DNA of 64,000 nt from Marinobacter sp. THAF197a (GCF_009363275.1 NZ_CP045324.1:682001-746000); one strand, 5' to 3'; counted from the stretch's first letter, positions 8,617 to 18,553 are shown. Program-made: numbers and translations. The notes: a model not told the origin generated them from the sequence alone.

Positions 8617-10308
8617 TTAATCAGTAATCGGTGCCTGTAGCGTGAAAGGGTCGCCGTTAAATGGTGCTGGAGGCGTCACTTCGACGGTGAAGGTGCCTGT
8701 AGATGATGTGCCGTCGGCCTCGACCGTTACGCATAGCTCGATCGGTGTTGTCCTGTATGACGTGGTGGATGTGAAGCTGGTTGGATCAACCAATGTTCCG
8801 TTTGTTGTCGCGAACGAAACATCGGTGCCTCCTGGAGGTGGGCCTGCAACTGTAGTGCCCAAGTCGTCGTTCCAAAACATGCCGGCAACCTGTGCGCATA
8901 CAAGTCCTGGCGCGACCGGCGTTGTAAACGTGATCATGATGTCGTCACTGGCAAGGAAAAGTTTGCCTGTTTGCGTGATTTCCAGCAGAGAGCTCGTACA
9001 GTTCTCTTCCGTCACGCAGGCTGTTCCGTTATAGATGCCGTTGGGCGGGTCATACTGGCCATTGTTGTTGTAATCGAAATACTCTTCACCAGGGTCGTAA
9101 ACGCCGTTTTGATTTCTATCTAGAAACGCTTCCCCCAAATCATCTGCAACTGTGTTGAATTGATCTGTCCCGAAAGTATATTGTCCGTCACTGTTAACAT
9201 CGCGGAAGCTCTCCTCACCAACGGTTCGAGCTAGTATTAAAACAACGCCGTCTGAGCTACGGGGGTTCTGGCTGATCCATTCAATTGAGCAAGCACCATC
9301 AACTAGGGTGCACTCGCTTTGAACAGATCCAGCGTTGGTGAGAAAGTTAACTACAGCATCTCTGACCCTGTTGTTGTTTCTGTCTGCGGCGCGAATAGTA
9401 ATTGGGACCTCAATACCATCGTAGTTGCGGGCGTTTGGAAGAAAATTTTCTTCAATGGAGATCGAAAAACTGTCTTGGTCTGGGATTGCTGCACTGATAG
9501 ATATAGGGGCGGAAGTGGTTTGGATCGTCGCGCCTGAGTCGGTGGTGTGACTTGCGGTGACGCTTACAACACCGGGGACGGAGCCGGCATTTACTCGTGT
9601 TGTAGCTACCCCATTGCCATCAGTTTCGACTGATTCACGTGAAAGCGAGATGCCTCCTACTGTTGTGGAAAGCCTGAATCGGACCTCCTTGCCGGTTGTA
9701 ATCGGCTCACCACCATTCGCAGTAAGTCTGAAAGAGACTTCTGAGACACTTGGTCTGGAAGCGTTCGAATTTCCGCTTAAAGCAATTGAATCTGGTACGA
9801 CACTAACAAATTCAAGCTCGCCTACTTGAGCTGAGGCCACAGAGAGTACAACGGTCGCACTCGCGCCATTATCCAGCCTTGCGGTAATTGTGTCGGAGCC
9901 CTCACAGGCTGCATTATAGTTAAACGTAAATGAGCCAGAGTTAGAGGTGATCAATCGGTCGAAATCAGCATTTTGGCAAAGCGAAGAGATTGCTGCCGAA
10001 GTCGGTTCTGCATTGTAAATGGTGTTTCCGGTTCGCGCATCAACCACGTTGAATTCGAGACGTGCAGAACCCCCAAAAGACAGCTCTGTCGCAGAAGCCT
10101 GAATTCGACCCGACTGGAAGCTAGAGCCGCTGCCGCTTCCAAGCTCAAGGACAGCTGTTTGGGCCCCATCGCCGCTGCCCGTTCCTCCATTATTCCCGCC
10201 GGTCCCACTGCCACCGGCCAGAGGAGTGGAGTTTTCATCTCCCCCGCAAGCGGCCAAAACAAAAGCCAGCGACAACGCTGACGCACGCGCAAGGAATTTC
10301 CCTGACAT
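8617..10308 (-). CDS. Lipoprotein with bacterial Ig-like (Big_1 type) domains and acidic EF-hand-like loops
   Basis: The chosen start at 10308 gives a 563-residue protein with a lipoprotein signal peptide ending LAAC (Cys21), and GGAG lies upstream; the in-frame extension to 10506 has no such signal. After a Gly/Ser/Thr-rich linker come beta-sandwich segments of invasin/Big_1 type, for example ETDGNGVATTRV and TASHTTDSGATI. The middle holds acidic repeats DVNSDGQYTFG, DRNQNGVYDPGEE and DYNNNGQYDPPNG that resemble calcium-binding loops. It is probably an outer-membrane-anchored or surface protein. Its function is unknown. Base use looks more AT-rich and irregular than in argS and priA, which suggests faster evolution or transfer. 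Confidence 0.8.
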   Translation of the reverse strand: MSGKFLARASALSLAFVLAACGGDENSTPLAGGSGTGGNNGGTGSGDGAQTAVLELGSGSGSSFQSGRIQASATELSFGGSARLEFNVVDARTGNTIYNAEPTSAAISSLCQNADFDRLITSNSGSFTFNYNAACEGSDTITARLDNGASATVVLSVASAQVGELEFVSVVPDSIALSGNSNASRPSVSEVSFRLTANGGEPITTGKEVRFRLSTTVGGISLSRESVETDGNGVATTRVNAGSVPGVVSVTASHTTDSGATIQTTSAPISISAAIPDQDSFSISIEENFLPNARNYDGIEVPITIRAADRNNNRVRDAVVNFLTNAGSVQSECTLVDGACSIEWISQNPRSSDGVVLILARTVGEESFRDVNSDGQYTFGTDQFNTVADDLGEAFLDRNQNGVYDPGEEYFDYNNNGQYDPPNGIYNGTACVTEENCTSSLLEITQTGKLFLASDDIMITFTTPVAPGLVCAQVAGMFWNDDLGTTVAGPPPGGTDVSFATTNGTLVDPTSFTSTTSYRTTPIELCVTVEADGTSSTGTFTVEVTPPAPFNGDPFTLQAPITD

Positions 10309-10417
10309 TTTTATATCTCCAGTTTTCGTTACAGCAAAAGCCTTTTCGCTGCGCATTCCCTGCATGAGAACCGCAACCTCAGGTGTTGTTACAGCTTTGT
10401 TAGGTAGTTTGCTGAAA

Positions 10418-10423
10418 ATCATA
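10418..10423 (-). promoter_or_regulatory. Probable extended -10 promoter of the Ig-like lipoprotein gene
   Basis: On the minus strand TATGAT is preceded by TGC, forming an extended -10 element. A weak TTGCGT lies 15 bases upstream. The implied leader is roughly 100 bases long. Confidence 0.45.
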
Positions 10424-10526
10424 GCACAGTCGGCGCGAACGCAATGCTTACGGGTGCGGATTTCTGCAAAAGATTGTAACGATTTGCAGGTTATCGACTG
10501 CGTCACATTTTTGTTGGCTGAACCGG

Positions 10527-12692
10527 TTAGCCGGTTTCCTGCGGATCTACATCAACCACCCATCGGGTACTGGAGGGCAGCCTGGCTTGGTCCAGGTGTT
10601 GGCAGAGCTGTGTCAGCACGCGGTTCAGGTGGCTACGGCTATCGCTGCACAGAATCAGTTGGGCCCGGTGGCGGTCGGCTTTGCGGGCGATAACGGCGGG
10701 TAACGGGCCCCAGATTTCGATGCCTGGGCTTTGCGCCATGGGTTTCAGGGTGTCCAGAAGTTGCAGGCTGTTCTGCATGGTGTCGGCTTCGGCCCGAACT
10801 ATCGCCATAGCGCGGTAGGGTGGCAGGGCGCCTGTTTCACGCTCGGCCAGGAGTTGGTCTGCGATTGCAGCGTAGTTGCCCCGGCACAAGTTGGTGAGAA
10901 GCGGGTGGTCGCTGTGGCAGGTCTGGATCAGCACTTTTCCCGGTTTGTCGCCCCGGCCGGCTCGGCCACTGACCTGCAGCAGAGTCTGGATCATCTGTTC
11001 CGGCGCCCGGAAATCAACACTGAACAGGCCACCGTCGGCGTTTACCACGCACACCAGGGTGACGTTGGGAAAGTCGTGGCCTTTTGCCAGCATTTGGGTG
11101 CCCACAAGAATGCACGGCTCACCAGTGTTCACTCTTTTAAGGATGGCTTGAATGCTGCCTTTACGCTGGGTGCTGTCGCGGTCTACCCGCACGATTGGCG
11201 TGTCCGGAAATTGCTCGGCAAGGGTATCTTCGGTGCGCTCGGTGCCCTGGCCAACCGGTTTGTAGTTTTCACTCTGGCATTTGGGGCAGGTGTGGCTTGC
11301 TGCCATCTGGAAGTCACAGTGATGGCAGCGCATGGCGTGGTCGCGCCGATGGTAGGTCAGGCGGGTGTCGCAGCGTGGGCATTCTTCAAGGTGGCCGCAA
11401 TCAAAGCACATCATCACGGGGGCAAACCCCCGTCTGTTGACGAAGACCAGCGCCTGCTCGCCCCTCGCAAGCGTTTCTTTGATCGAATTCAGGGTTGGGC
11501 GGGACAATCCCGCTTCAAGTGGCCGGCTACGGATGTCCAGCAATTCAAGCTGGGGTGGTTTTGCGTTGCCGGCCCGTTCTTCCAGTCGAATCAGTTGGTA
11601 TTTGCCCTGTTGCGCGTTATGCCAGGATTCCAGGGATGGTGTGGCCGAGCCGAGAATCACCGGGCACCGGTTCAGGTGAGCTCGGTAGACGGCAACATCC
11701 CGCCCGGAATACCGGAAACCTTCGCCCTGTTTGTAGGAGCTGTCGTGCTCCTCATCGACGATGATGGTGCGAAGGTGGCTAAAAGGAAGCAGCACTGCCG
11801 AGCGGGTGCCGATCAGGATGACCGGTTCGCCATTGCGGATTTTCAGCCAGGTGCTGAGGCGCTCGCCATCATTGAGGGCGGAATGCCATACCTGAATGCG
11901 GTAGCCAAAGTAGCGGCGGAAGCGAGCCAGGGTTTGAGGTGTCAGGTTGATTTCGGGCACCAGCACCAGCGCCTGTTCGTTCGTTTCAAGGTGCGTTTTT
12001 AAATAATGCAGATAGAGCTCGGTTTTGCCGCTACCGGTGATGCCGTAGAGCAGGGTGGCGGAGAATTCGTGGGTGTGCTCCGGCATTTGAGCTGACGCTG
12101 CCTGTTGGGCGGCCGACAGTGTCGGGGCCGGTAGGTCTTTGGTGGCCGGCGTAGTTAAGGCTTTGGCGCCCTCGGTGATCAACTCTTTTTGCTGCAGGTT
12201 ACGAATCTGAGCCCGGCTGAAGCCAGATTTCACCAGCGCGCTGGAGCTAATGCCAGGTGATTCCTTGATGGCATTGAACAGGGCGACCTGCCGATGTGCG
12301 TTGGCTGGTAAGGCGGCCTCTGTTGTCGCCGGATGCCAGCTTTCATCCGCTTTCTCCTGAGCGGGCCGGCCTCGTCGCAAGGCTGGGGGGAGGGCGGTAA
12401 ACAGGCATTCCCCCAGCGGATGCTGGTAATAGTCGCTGGCCCAGGTGAGCAGGTTAAAGGTGTTGTCTGGCAGGGCTGGCCAGGCTTCCAGTGTGCCTTT
12501 GATGGCCTTCAGGTTGACGCCGGGCGGGGGCTCAACGCCAATCTCTACTACCAGGCCAGTCAAAGTCTGGCGGCCGAAAGGCACGGTAACCCGCTGGCCA
12601 GGTGCGAGCTCCAGGCCGTCGGGAATAAGGTAGTCAAACAGGCGCCTCAGGGGACGGTTCAGGGCGATGCGGGCGATAGCTGGCCGTGTCAC
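10527..12692 (-). CDS. priA: Primosomal protein N' (replication restart helicase PriA)
   Basis: PriA (721 residues) reloads the replisome at stalled forks by recognising D-loops and recruiting PriB/DnaT and DnaB. The N-terminal 3'-DNA-binding region begins IARIALNRPLRRLFDYLIP. The helicase core has Walker A GITGSGKTELY and the DEEH box IIVDEEHDSSYKQG. A zinc region carries CFDCGHLEECPRC, CHHC and CPKC, and GRAGRGDKPG lies in the second helicase lobe. Translation appears to begin at GTG (12690-12692). The gene is divergent from rpmE, as in many gammaproteobacteria. Confidence 0.97.
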   Translation of the reverse strand: MTRPAIARIALNRPLRRLFDYLIPDGLELAPGQRVTVPFGRQTLTGLVVEIGVEPPPGVNLKAIKGTLEAWPALPDNTFNLLTWASDYYQHPLGECLFTALPPALRRGRPAQEKADESWHPATTEAALPANAHRQVALFNAIKESPGISSSALVKSGFSRAQIRNLQQKELITEGAKALTTPATKDLPAPTLSAAQQAASAQMPEHTHEFSATLLYGITGSGKTELYLHYLKTHLETNEQALVLVPEINLTPQTLARFRRYFGYRIQVWHSALNDGERLSTWLKIRNGEPVILIGTRSAVLLPFSHLRTIIVDEEHDSSYKQGEGFRYSGRDVAVYRAHLNRCPVILGSATPSLESWHNAQQGKYQLIRLEERAGNAKPPQLELLDIRSRPLEAGLSRPTLNSIKETLARGEQALVFVNRRGFAPVMMCFDCGHLEECPRCDTRLTYHRRDHAMRCHHCDFQMAASHTCPKCQSENYKPVGQGTERTEDTLAEQFPDTPIVRVDRDSTQRKGSIQAILKRVNTGEPCILVGTQMLAKGHDFPNVTLVCVVNADGGLFSVDFRAPEQMIQTLLQVSGRAGRGDKPGKVLIQTCHSDHPLLTNLCRGNYAAIADQLLAERETGALPPYRAMAIVRAEADTMQNSLQLLDTLKPMAQSPGIEIWGPLPAVIARKADRHRAQLILCSDSRSHLNRVLTQLCQHLDQARLPSSTRWVVDVDPQETG

Positions 12693-12925
12693 GGTATCTG
12701 CGTATCCTGATGGCGGGCCGTTTGGCGCCGGGCGTTGTGTTCTGGAGTCTTGTGAGGAGTCAAGATACTTGCCTGTGGCCGGGTTTGTCAGTAAGATTCG
12801 CGGTCTGTTTCTGGCCGGGCATGATTGTGCACGGTCTTTCCAATTGATTCAAACATGCGGTGCCTGGCATGTAGGCCGTTTCTCGGCGGGTGATCAGGTA
12901 GCGGCATGACCGACAGAGGTTCGCC

Positions 12926-13147
12926 ATGAAAGAAGGTATTCACCCGAAGTACGAAGACATTACCGCCACCTGTTCTTGCGGTAACGTGATCAAGACCCGT
13001 TCCACCGTGGGTAACGATCTGCAGCTGGACGTATGCTCCCAGTGCCACCCGTTCTACACCGGTAAGCAGAAGGTTATGGACACCGGCGGTCGTATCGATC
13101 GGTTCCAGAAGCGTTTCGGTAGCCGTATTGGTGGCAAGAAAGCCTGA
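12926..13147 (+). CDS. rpmE: 50S ribosomal protein L31 (zinc-binding type)
   Basis: The 73-residue protein has the C+ form of L31. Cysteines in TCSCGN and CSQCHPFYTG supply four zinc ligands at positions 16, 18, 37 and 40, as in the E. coli zinc-containing protein. Zinc-responsive genomes often keep a second cysteine-free copy elsewhere; none is in this window. AGAGG precedes the ATG. The gene stands alone with its own terminator 18 bases after the stop. Confidence 0.97.
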   Translation: MKEGIHPKYEDITATCSCGNVIKTRSTVGNDLQLDVCSQCHPFYTGKQKVMDTGGRIDRFQKRFGSRIGGKKA

Positions 13148-13165
13148 TCTGCACCGAAACGTTGC

Positions 13166-13192
13166 AAAAAAGCGCCTGAGGGCGCTTTTTTT
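13166..13192 (+). terminator. Intrinsic terminator of rpmE
   Basis: An A-run, GCGCC stem, TGA loop and complementary stem are followed by a run of T residues directly after rpmE. Confidence 0.92.
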
Positions 13193-13269
13193 GTGTCCGG
13201 ACGTCGGTTTTTTCGATGTCTTATACGCAAAATGCACTATTGACTGGTCATAAAATATTCGGTTTTGGC

Positions 13270-13298
13270 TTGTCGTTTCGGGGCGGTCGCGCCATAAT
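13270..13298 (+). promoter_or_regulatory. Sigma-70 type promoter of the malic enzyme gene
   Basis: TTGTCG (13270-13275) and CATAAT (13293-13298) are spaced by exactly 17 bases. Transcription would begin near 13305, leaving a leader of about 60 bases before the ATG at 13364. This argues against the upstream TTG codon at 13310 as a start. Confidence 0.65.
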
Positions 13299-13363
13299 GT
13301 CGCGCTCCGTTGGGCGAGCCCCGGCGGTTATTACCTTTAAACGTGACAAACGGAACAGTGGCA

Positions 13364-14629
13364 ATGTCTCAAGATCTGAAAGAAGCAGCCCTTGAATATC
13401 ACGCCAAACCGCGGCCGGGTAAGCTGAGTGTTGAAATCACCAAGCCAACCCAAACTTCCCGCGACCTTTCCCTGGCGTACAGCCCCGGGGTTGCCGAACC
13501 GGTCCGCGAGATCGCGAAGGACCCCGAGAACGCATACAAGTACACAGCCAAGGGTAACCTGGTAGCTGTGATTTCTGATGGTACTGCGATCCTGGGTCTG
13601 GGTAATCTCGGCCCCTTGGCAAGCAAGCCGGTAATGGAAGGCAAGGGCGTACTGTTCAAGCGCTTTGCTGGTATTGACGTGTTCGATATCGAAGTCAATT
13701 CCGAAAGCCCGCAAGCGTTTATTGAAACTGTAGAGCGTATCGCGGATACCTTCGGTGGTATCAACCTCGAAGACATCAAGGCACCGGAGTGCTTCGAGAT
13801 TGAGCGTGCGCTGATTGAAAAGTGCAACGTGCCCATCTTCCATGATGACCAGCACGGTACTGCCATCGTGACTGCAGCTGGCATGATCAATGCCCTTGAG
13901 CTGCAGGGTAAGAAAATTGAAGAGGCAAAGGTGGTTTGTCTGGGCGCCGGTGCGGCTGCCATTGCCTGCATGAAGTTGTTGATCAGCTGCGGTATTCGCT
14001 CTGAAAACATTTTCATGCTCGACCGCAAGGGTGTGATCCACTCTGGTCGTGACGATCTGAACCAGTACAAAGCGATGTTCGCAAACGAGACAGACAAGCG
14101 CACACTGGATGACGCCATTGACGGCGCCGACGTGTTCCTGGGTCTGTCTGGTCCGGACCTGTTGAGCGCTGAGCAGCTGGCGAAGATGGCTCCGAACCCG
14201 ATCGTATTCGCGTGCTCCAACCCGGATCCGGAAATCAGTCCGGAAGTGGCTCTGGCTACCCGCGATGATCTGATCATGGCAACCGGCCGTTCGGACTATC
14301 CGAACCAGGTGAACAACGTTCTGGGCTTCCCGTTCATTTTCCGTGGCGCGCTGGACGTTCGTGCAACCGCCATCAACGAGGAAATGAAGGTGGCTGCTGT
14401 TCACGCCATCCGTGAGCTGGCCAAGGAGCCTGTGCCCCAGGAAATCTGCGCCGCCTACGGTGTAGACAGCCTGGAATTCGGCAAGGAATACATCATTCCC
14501 AAGCCGATGGACGTTCGTCTGCTTGACGTAGTGCCTGCTGCGGTTGCCCGTGCTGCCGTAGACTCTGGCGTGGCGCGCAATCCGTACCCGGCGCACTACC
14601 CGCTGAAGTCCATGGACGACATCATCTGA
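13364..14629 (+). CDS. NAD(P)-dependent malic enzyme, short form
   Basis: The 421-residue enzyme decarboxylates malate to pyruvate. The N-terminal malic domain has SLAYSPGVAEPV, YTAKGNLVAVISDGTAILGLGNLG and the metal-binding FHDDQHGTAIV. The C-terminal NAD(P)-binding Rossmann domain has CLGAGAAAIA. It ends after about 420 residues, so it lacks the phosphotransacetylase-like domain of full-length MaeB (about 750-760 residues). The ATG at 13364 (MSQDLKEAALEYH) is preferred over the upstream in-frame TTG because of the promoter position. Convergent with ponA, sharing a terminator. Confidence 0.93.
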   Translation: MSQDLKEAALEYHAKPRPGKLSVEITKPTQTSRDLSLAYSPGVAEPVREIAKDPENAYKYTAKGNLVAVISDGTAILGLGNLGPLASKPVMEGKGVLFKRFAGIDVFDIEVNSESPQAFIETVERIADTFGGINLEDIKAPECFEIERALIEKCNVPIFHDDQHGTAIVTAAGMINALELQGKKIEEAKVVCLGAGAAAIACMKLLISCGIRSENIFMLDRKGVIHSGRDDLNQYKAMFANETDKRTLDDAIDGADVFLGLSGPDLLSAEQLAKMAPNPIVFACSNPDPEISPEVALATRDDLIMATGRSDYPNQVNNVLGFPFIFRGALDVRATAINEEMKVAAVHAIRELAKEPVPQEICAAYGVDSLEFGKEYIIPKPMDVRLLDVVPAAVARAAVDSGVARNPYPAHYPLKSMDDII

Positions 14630-14655
14630 TCTGGATGTAGTTGTTCGGCTTCAAC

Positions 14656-14687
14656 AAAAAACCGGCGGAGATCCCGCCGGTTTTTTT
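14656..14687. terminator. Bidirectional terminator between malic enzyme gene and ponA
   Basis: A 13-bp stem flanks a 5-base loop (AGATC). The A-run at 14656-14661 and T-run at 14681-14687 serve both convergent genes. Confidence 0.92.
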
Positions 14688-14721
14688 GTGTCTGGCCATT
14701 GCTGGGCTCGCCTGCACTGGA

Positions 14722-17250
14722 TCAGAAAATCTGTCCGGGCAGGCTGTCAGAGTCATTGGCGCCTGACCCGTTGCCGTTGGTGTCCTGTGATAGCGGCGCT
14801 GGGGCGTCTTCCTCTTTGAAAATTTCAAACGTGCCATCTTCTCCAGGGCGCGCCCGTTCGCCGGTTCTGGGGTTGATGCGGATGCTCACAATCCCGTTGG
14901 GTCTTGCCATGGTAGATTCGGGTACGCCTTGCATGGCGGTTTTCATGTAGTCAACCCAGATTGGCAGGGCTGTGCTTGCGCCAAACTCCCGTCGGCCGAG
15001 GGGGGCTGGCTGGTCGAAGCCCACCCATACGGTTGTTGCCACGTCGTGATTGAAGCCGGCAAACCAGGTGTCTTTCTGTTCGTTTGTGGTGCCGGTTTTG
15101 CCGGCCAGGTCTTGGCGATTCAGCGCCAGTGCGCGGCGACCGGTGCCGCGACGGACCACGTCCTGAAGAATCGTGTGCATGATATAAACCGAGCGTTCGT
15201 CGGCCAGGCGTTTCATCACGCGTTTTTCCGCAGACTGCTGGGCGCTTGCCGGCAACAGAATGCCATCCGTTTCCGGTGTGTCGCTGTTGCTCGCTGTGAG
15301 CGGGCCTTCACTGGCGTTATCGGTCAGTTGCTGTTCGCAGTCGCTGTCGCAAAGCTCGGTTTCAGGTGCCTCGTAGACAACGGTGCCATCCGGTTCCTGG
15401 ATGGTTTTAATCAGGTACGGTTCTACGTCATAGCCGCCGTTGGCAATAACGGCGAAGCCGCGCGCCAGCTCCATTGGCGTGAGCTGGCCTGCCCCGAGGG
15501 ACAGAGACAAGTTGGCTGGCATGTTGGTGGTCGGGATCTTCAGTTGGTCCAGATAGTTCAGGGTTTGGCGGATGCCAAGATCCCTCAGTAGTCGAATTGA
15601 AACCAGGTTGCGCGAGCGATAGAGGCCTTCCCTGAGTGTGGTTGGGCCGTAAAACTGGCCCGATGAGTTCTGGGGGCGCCAGGCGCCTTCGAGCTCTGAG
15701 TCCTCAAATACGATGGGCGCATCATTGTAAATGGTTGCAGGCGTGCGGCCGTTCTCCAGGGCAGAGAGGTACAGGAATGGTTTGAATGTAGAGCCCGGCT
15801 GGCGGTTAGCCTGGGTTGCCCGGTTGTATTTGCTCTGGCTAAAGCTGTAACCGCCGGCAAGGGCCTCAATGGCGCCGGTTTTTGCCGACAGAGAAATCAC
15901 TGCGCCTTCCACTCTTGGGGCCTGAGAGAGCGCAACCTGTAGTTCAAGCCGGGGCTCGTTGCTGTCAGTTTCAGGGTTCTGCTCCTGTACTTGGGGCAGT
16001 TGCGCCACCTTCACGTAGACCACGTCGCCAACACTGACTACATCGGACGGCTTTTCTGGGGCTGGTCCCGTCAGGTTCTCTGTGCGGTATCGCTTAGCCC
16101 AGGTCATCGTTTCGAAGTCCATTTTTCCCGGGCCGAGGTGGCGGGTGTGAACCCTTGCTGCGCCCTCATCATCGTTGACTGAGGTGATCACTGCAGGGAT
16201 GAGGCCTTCTACCCTCGGGTAGTTGAGTAGCTGATTGGATAGCTCTGCTGCAGACATGCCGGCAGCGTCAAACTGGCCGATGGGGCCCCGGAAGCCGTGA
16301 CGCCGATCGTAGTTTTCAAGGCCGGTGCGGAGGGATTCCGTTGCCGCTTGTTGTTTGATTCCGTCAACGGTCAGCGTTACGCTGTAGCCATCATTGTAGG
16401 CGGCTTCACCAAAACGGCGAACCATTTCCGTTCGTGCCATCTCGGCGACGTAATCGGCGTCTACCTCGGCTTCCCGCATGTTATAGGTGGCGGTGAGGGG
16501 GGCATTGGTTGCGTCTGACCAGTCTTCCTGTGTGATGTAGCCGAGATCCCGCATTCTTCCAAGAATCCAGTTTCGGCGTATCAGTGCTCGCTCAGGGTTG
16601 GCCAGAGGGTTGTAGGCAGAAGGCGCCTTTGGCAGTCCAGCCAGCATGGCCATCTGGGCAAGGGTGAGCTCGTTGACGGGTTTGTCGTAATAGACCTGGG
16701 CGGCGGCGGCGATGCCGTATGCGCGGTTGCCCAGGTAGATCTTGTTCAGGTACAGCTCCAGGATCTTGTCTTTATCAAGTTCACGTTCGATCTGAAGAGC
16801 CAGAAGTATCTCGTTGAACTTACGAATAAAGGTGCGGTCGCGTGACAAAAAGTAATTTTTTGCAACCTGCATGGTGATCGTACTGCCGCCGGACTGGATG
16901 CTGCCGGTGGACACCAGTTCGATGGCAGCCCGCGTCAACCCTTTGATGTCGACTCCGAAATGGTCGTGGAATCGGGCGTCTTCCGCGGCCAGAAAGGCTT
17001 GTAACTGAATTGTAGGGATCTGTTCGATTGTGATCGGTGCCCTTCTCTTTTCGCCGAATTCTGCTATTAATCTGTTGTCTGCACTGTATACCCGAAGCGG
17101 CGTCTGAAGTTTTACGTCCAGCAGCTGGTGAACAGGAGGCAGACTGGGCCGAAGGTATAAATAGAAGGCCGAGGCTATAATAATGGCGACACTCAGGCCG
17201 GTGAGCAGGAACCAGGCGAAAACACGAGATGTGCGCAGCAAATGAGACAT
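14722..17250 (-). CDS. ponA: Penicillin-binding protein 1A (bifunctional transglycosylase/transpeptidase)
   Basis: PBP1A (842 residues; also called mrcA) polymerises and crosslinks peptidoglycan in the periplasm. An N-terminal membrane helix (about residues 9-30) precedes the GT51 domain, seen as AAEDARFHDHFGVD and QSGGSTITMQVAKN. An OB-like insertion lies between the two catalytic domains. The transpeptidase has SxxK in QPGSTFKPFLY and KTG in LAGKTGTTNEQKDTWFAGF. The C-terminus has a Gly/Asn/Ser-rich tail. It is divergent from pilM across 238 bases, the standard arrangement in pseudomonads and relatives. Confidence 0.96.
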   Translation of the reverse strand: MSHLLRTSRVFAWFLLTGLSVAIIIASAFYLYLRPSLPPVHQLLDVKLQTPLRVYSADNRLIAEFGEKRRAPITIEQIPTIQLQAFLAAEDARFHDHFGVDIKGLTRAAIELVSTGSIQSGGSTITMQVAKNYFLSRDRTFIRKFNEILLALQIERELDKDKILELYLNKIYLGNRAYGIAAAAQVYYDKPVNELTLAQMAMLAGLPKAPSAYNPLANPERALIRRNWILGRMRDLGYITQEDWSDATNAPLTATYNMREAEVDADYVAEMARTEMVRRFGEAAYNDGYSVTLTVDGIKQQAATESLRTGLENYDRRHGFRGPIGQFDAAGMSAAELSNQLLNYPRVEGLIPAVITSVNDDEGAARVHTRHLGPGKMDFETMTWAKRYRTENLTGPAPEKPSDVVSVGDVVYVKVAQLPQVQEQNPETDSNEPRLELQVALSQAPRVEGAVISLSAKTGAIEALAGGYSFSQSKYNRATQANRQPGSTFKPFLYLSALENGRTPATIYNDAPIVFEDSELEGAWRPQNSSGQFYGPTTLREGLYRSRNLVSIRLLRDLGIRQTLNYLDQLKIPTTNMPANLSLSLGAGQLTPMELARGFAVIANGGYDVEPYLIKTIQEPDGTVVYEAPETELCDSDCEQQLTDNASEGPLTASNSDTPETDGILLPASAQQSAEKRVMKRLADERSVYIMHTILQDVVRRGTGRRALALNRQDLAGKTGTTNEQKDTWFAGFNHDVATTVWVGFDQPAPLGRREFGASTALPIWVDYMKTAMQGVPESTMARPNGIVSIRINPRTGERARPGEDGTFEIFKEEDAPAPLSQDTNGNGSGANDSDSLPGQIF

Positions 17251-17488
17251 TTTTTTCTGACAACAGTTGGATATAGGTCTATTATTTGAGAAATTGCTTT
17301 AGGAAGGTTGAGTTGCTTCACTGAATGCAAGATCTCTTGAATAACAAAGAGCCTGCATTGTAGACGGAAAACTTGAAGAATTCTCTTACATAAAAAACAC
17401 ATAAAGCGTCTCTGTCATGATTGCCGTATCAGGGATTGGTTCAGAGGCGCCTTAGCCGGGTGCATTAAACCAGGTATAGGGTGAGCGC

Positions 17489-18553
17489 GTGTTCGGATTG
17501 CTAGGAAAAAAATCCAGTGCAGTGCTGGGCGTGGATGTCAGCTCCAGCTCGGTCAAACTTCTGGAACTGTCAAGGCATGGCGACCGTTACAAGGTTGAAA
17601 GCTATGCGGTTGAGCCGTTACCGGCCAACGCAGTTGTCGAGAAAAACATCACTGATGTAGAAGCGGTGGGTGAGGTGCTCAAGCGAGTGGCCTCTAAATC
17701 CCGTACCGGCGTTAAGCAGGTTGCCGTGGCTGTGTCAGGTTCTGCAGTTATCACCAAGCTCATCCAGATGGATGGCGGCCTCAACGAATTCGAGATGGAA
17801 GACCAGATCACCCTCGAGGCCGATCAGTACATCCCGTATCCGCTGGATGAAGTAGCTATCGATTTTGAGGTGCAGGGTCCGTCTGAGTCGAATCCGGACC
17901 AGGTCGACGTGCTTCTGGCTGCGTGCAGAAAAGAGAACGTGGATATCCGTGAGGACGCTCTCGAGATTGCCGGCCTGACCACCAAGATTGTCGATGTCGA
18001 AGCTTATGCACTGGAAAGGGCGTACAAACTGATCGAACCCCAATTGGAGTCCCAGGGCGAAGAGCTGGTGGTTGCCATCGTCGATATCGGCGCAACCATG
18101 ACCACGCTGAGTGTGCTGGCTGAGGGCAAGACAGTTTATACCCGAGAGCAGATTTTCGGGGGCAAGCAGCTTACTGAGGAAATTCAGCGCCGCTACGGCT
18201 TATCACTTGAAGAAGCCGGCCTGGCCAAGAAGCAGGGCGGGCTCCCGGACGACTATGAACCGGAGGTGCTTACCCCCTTCCGTGAAGCGGTTGTGCAGCA
18301 GGTTGCACGCGCTCTCCAGTTTTTCTTTGGTGCCAGCCAGTACAACGCCGTTGATTACGTCGTTCTTGCGGGCGGTACGGCATCCATTCAGGGCCTGACC
18401 GAGATGGTGGAGGAGAAGACCGGCACGCCAACTCTGGTTGCGAATCCATTCGCCGACATGGCCGTGGGTTCCAGAGTGAATGCATCAGCCCTGAGCAATG
18501 ATGCTCCATCGTTGATGATTGCCTGCGGCCTGGCAATGAGGAGTTTCGACTGA
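17489..18553 (+). CDS. pilM: Type IV pilus inner-membrane platform protein PilM
   Basis: PilM (354 residues) is an actin/FtsA-like cytoplasmic ATP-binding protein that binds the N-terminal tail of PilN. The chain starts MFGLLGKKSSAVLGVDVSSSSVKLLELS, the first phosphate-binding loop. VVAIVDIGATMTTLSVL is the second, and VVLAGGTASIQGL is the adenosine motif. Translation appears to use GTG or another non-ATG codon at 17489 (GTGTTCGGATTG). It heads the pilMNOPQ operon, with the next ATG overlapping its TGA by one base. Confidence 0.96.
   Translation: MFGLLGKKSSAVLGVDVSSSSVKLLELSRHGDRYKVESYAVEPLPANAVVEKNITDVEAVGEVLKRVASKSRTGVKQVAVAVSGSAVITKLIQMDGGLNEFEMEDQITLEADQYIPYPLDEVAIDFEVQGPSESNPDQVDVLLAACRKENVDIREDALEIAGLTTKIVDVEAYALERAYKLIEPQLESQGEELVVAIVDIGATMTTLSVLAEGKTVYTREQIFGGKQLTEEIQRRYGLSLEEAGLAKKQGGLPDDYEPEVLTPFREAVVQQVARALQFFFGASQYNAVDYVVLAGGTASIQGLTEMVEEKTGTPTLVANPFADMAVGSRVNASALSNDAPSLMIACGLAMRSFD

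Noticed and set aside
13310..13363. Upstream TTG start extending the malic enzyme by 18 residues
   Set aside because: A 17-base-spaced promoter would begin transcription only about 5 bases before that codon, leaving no ribosome-binding site.
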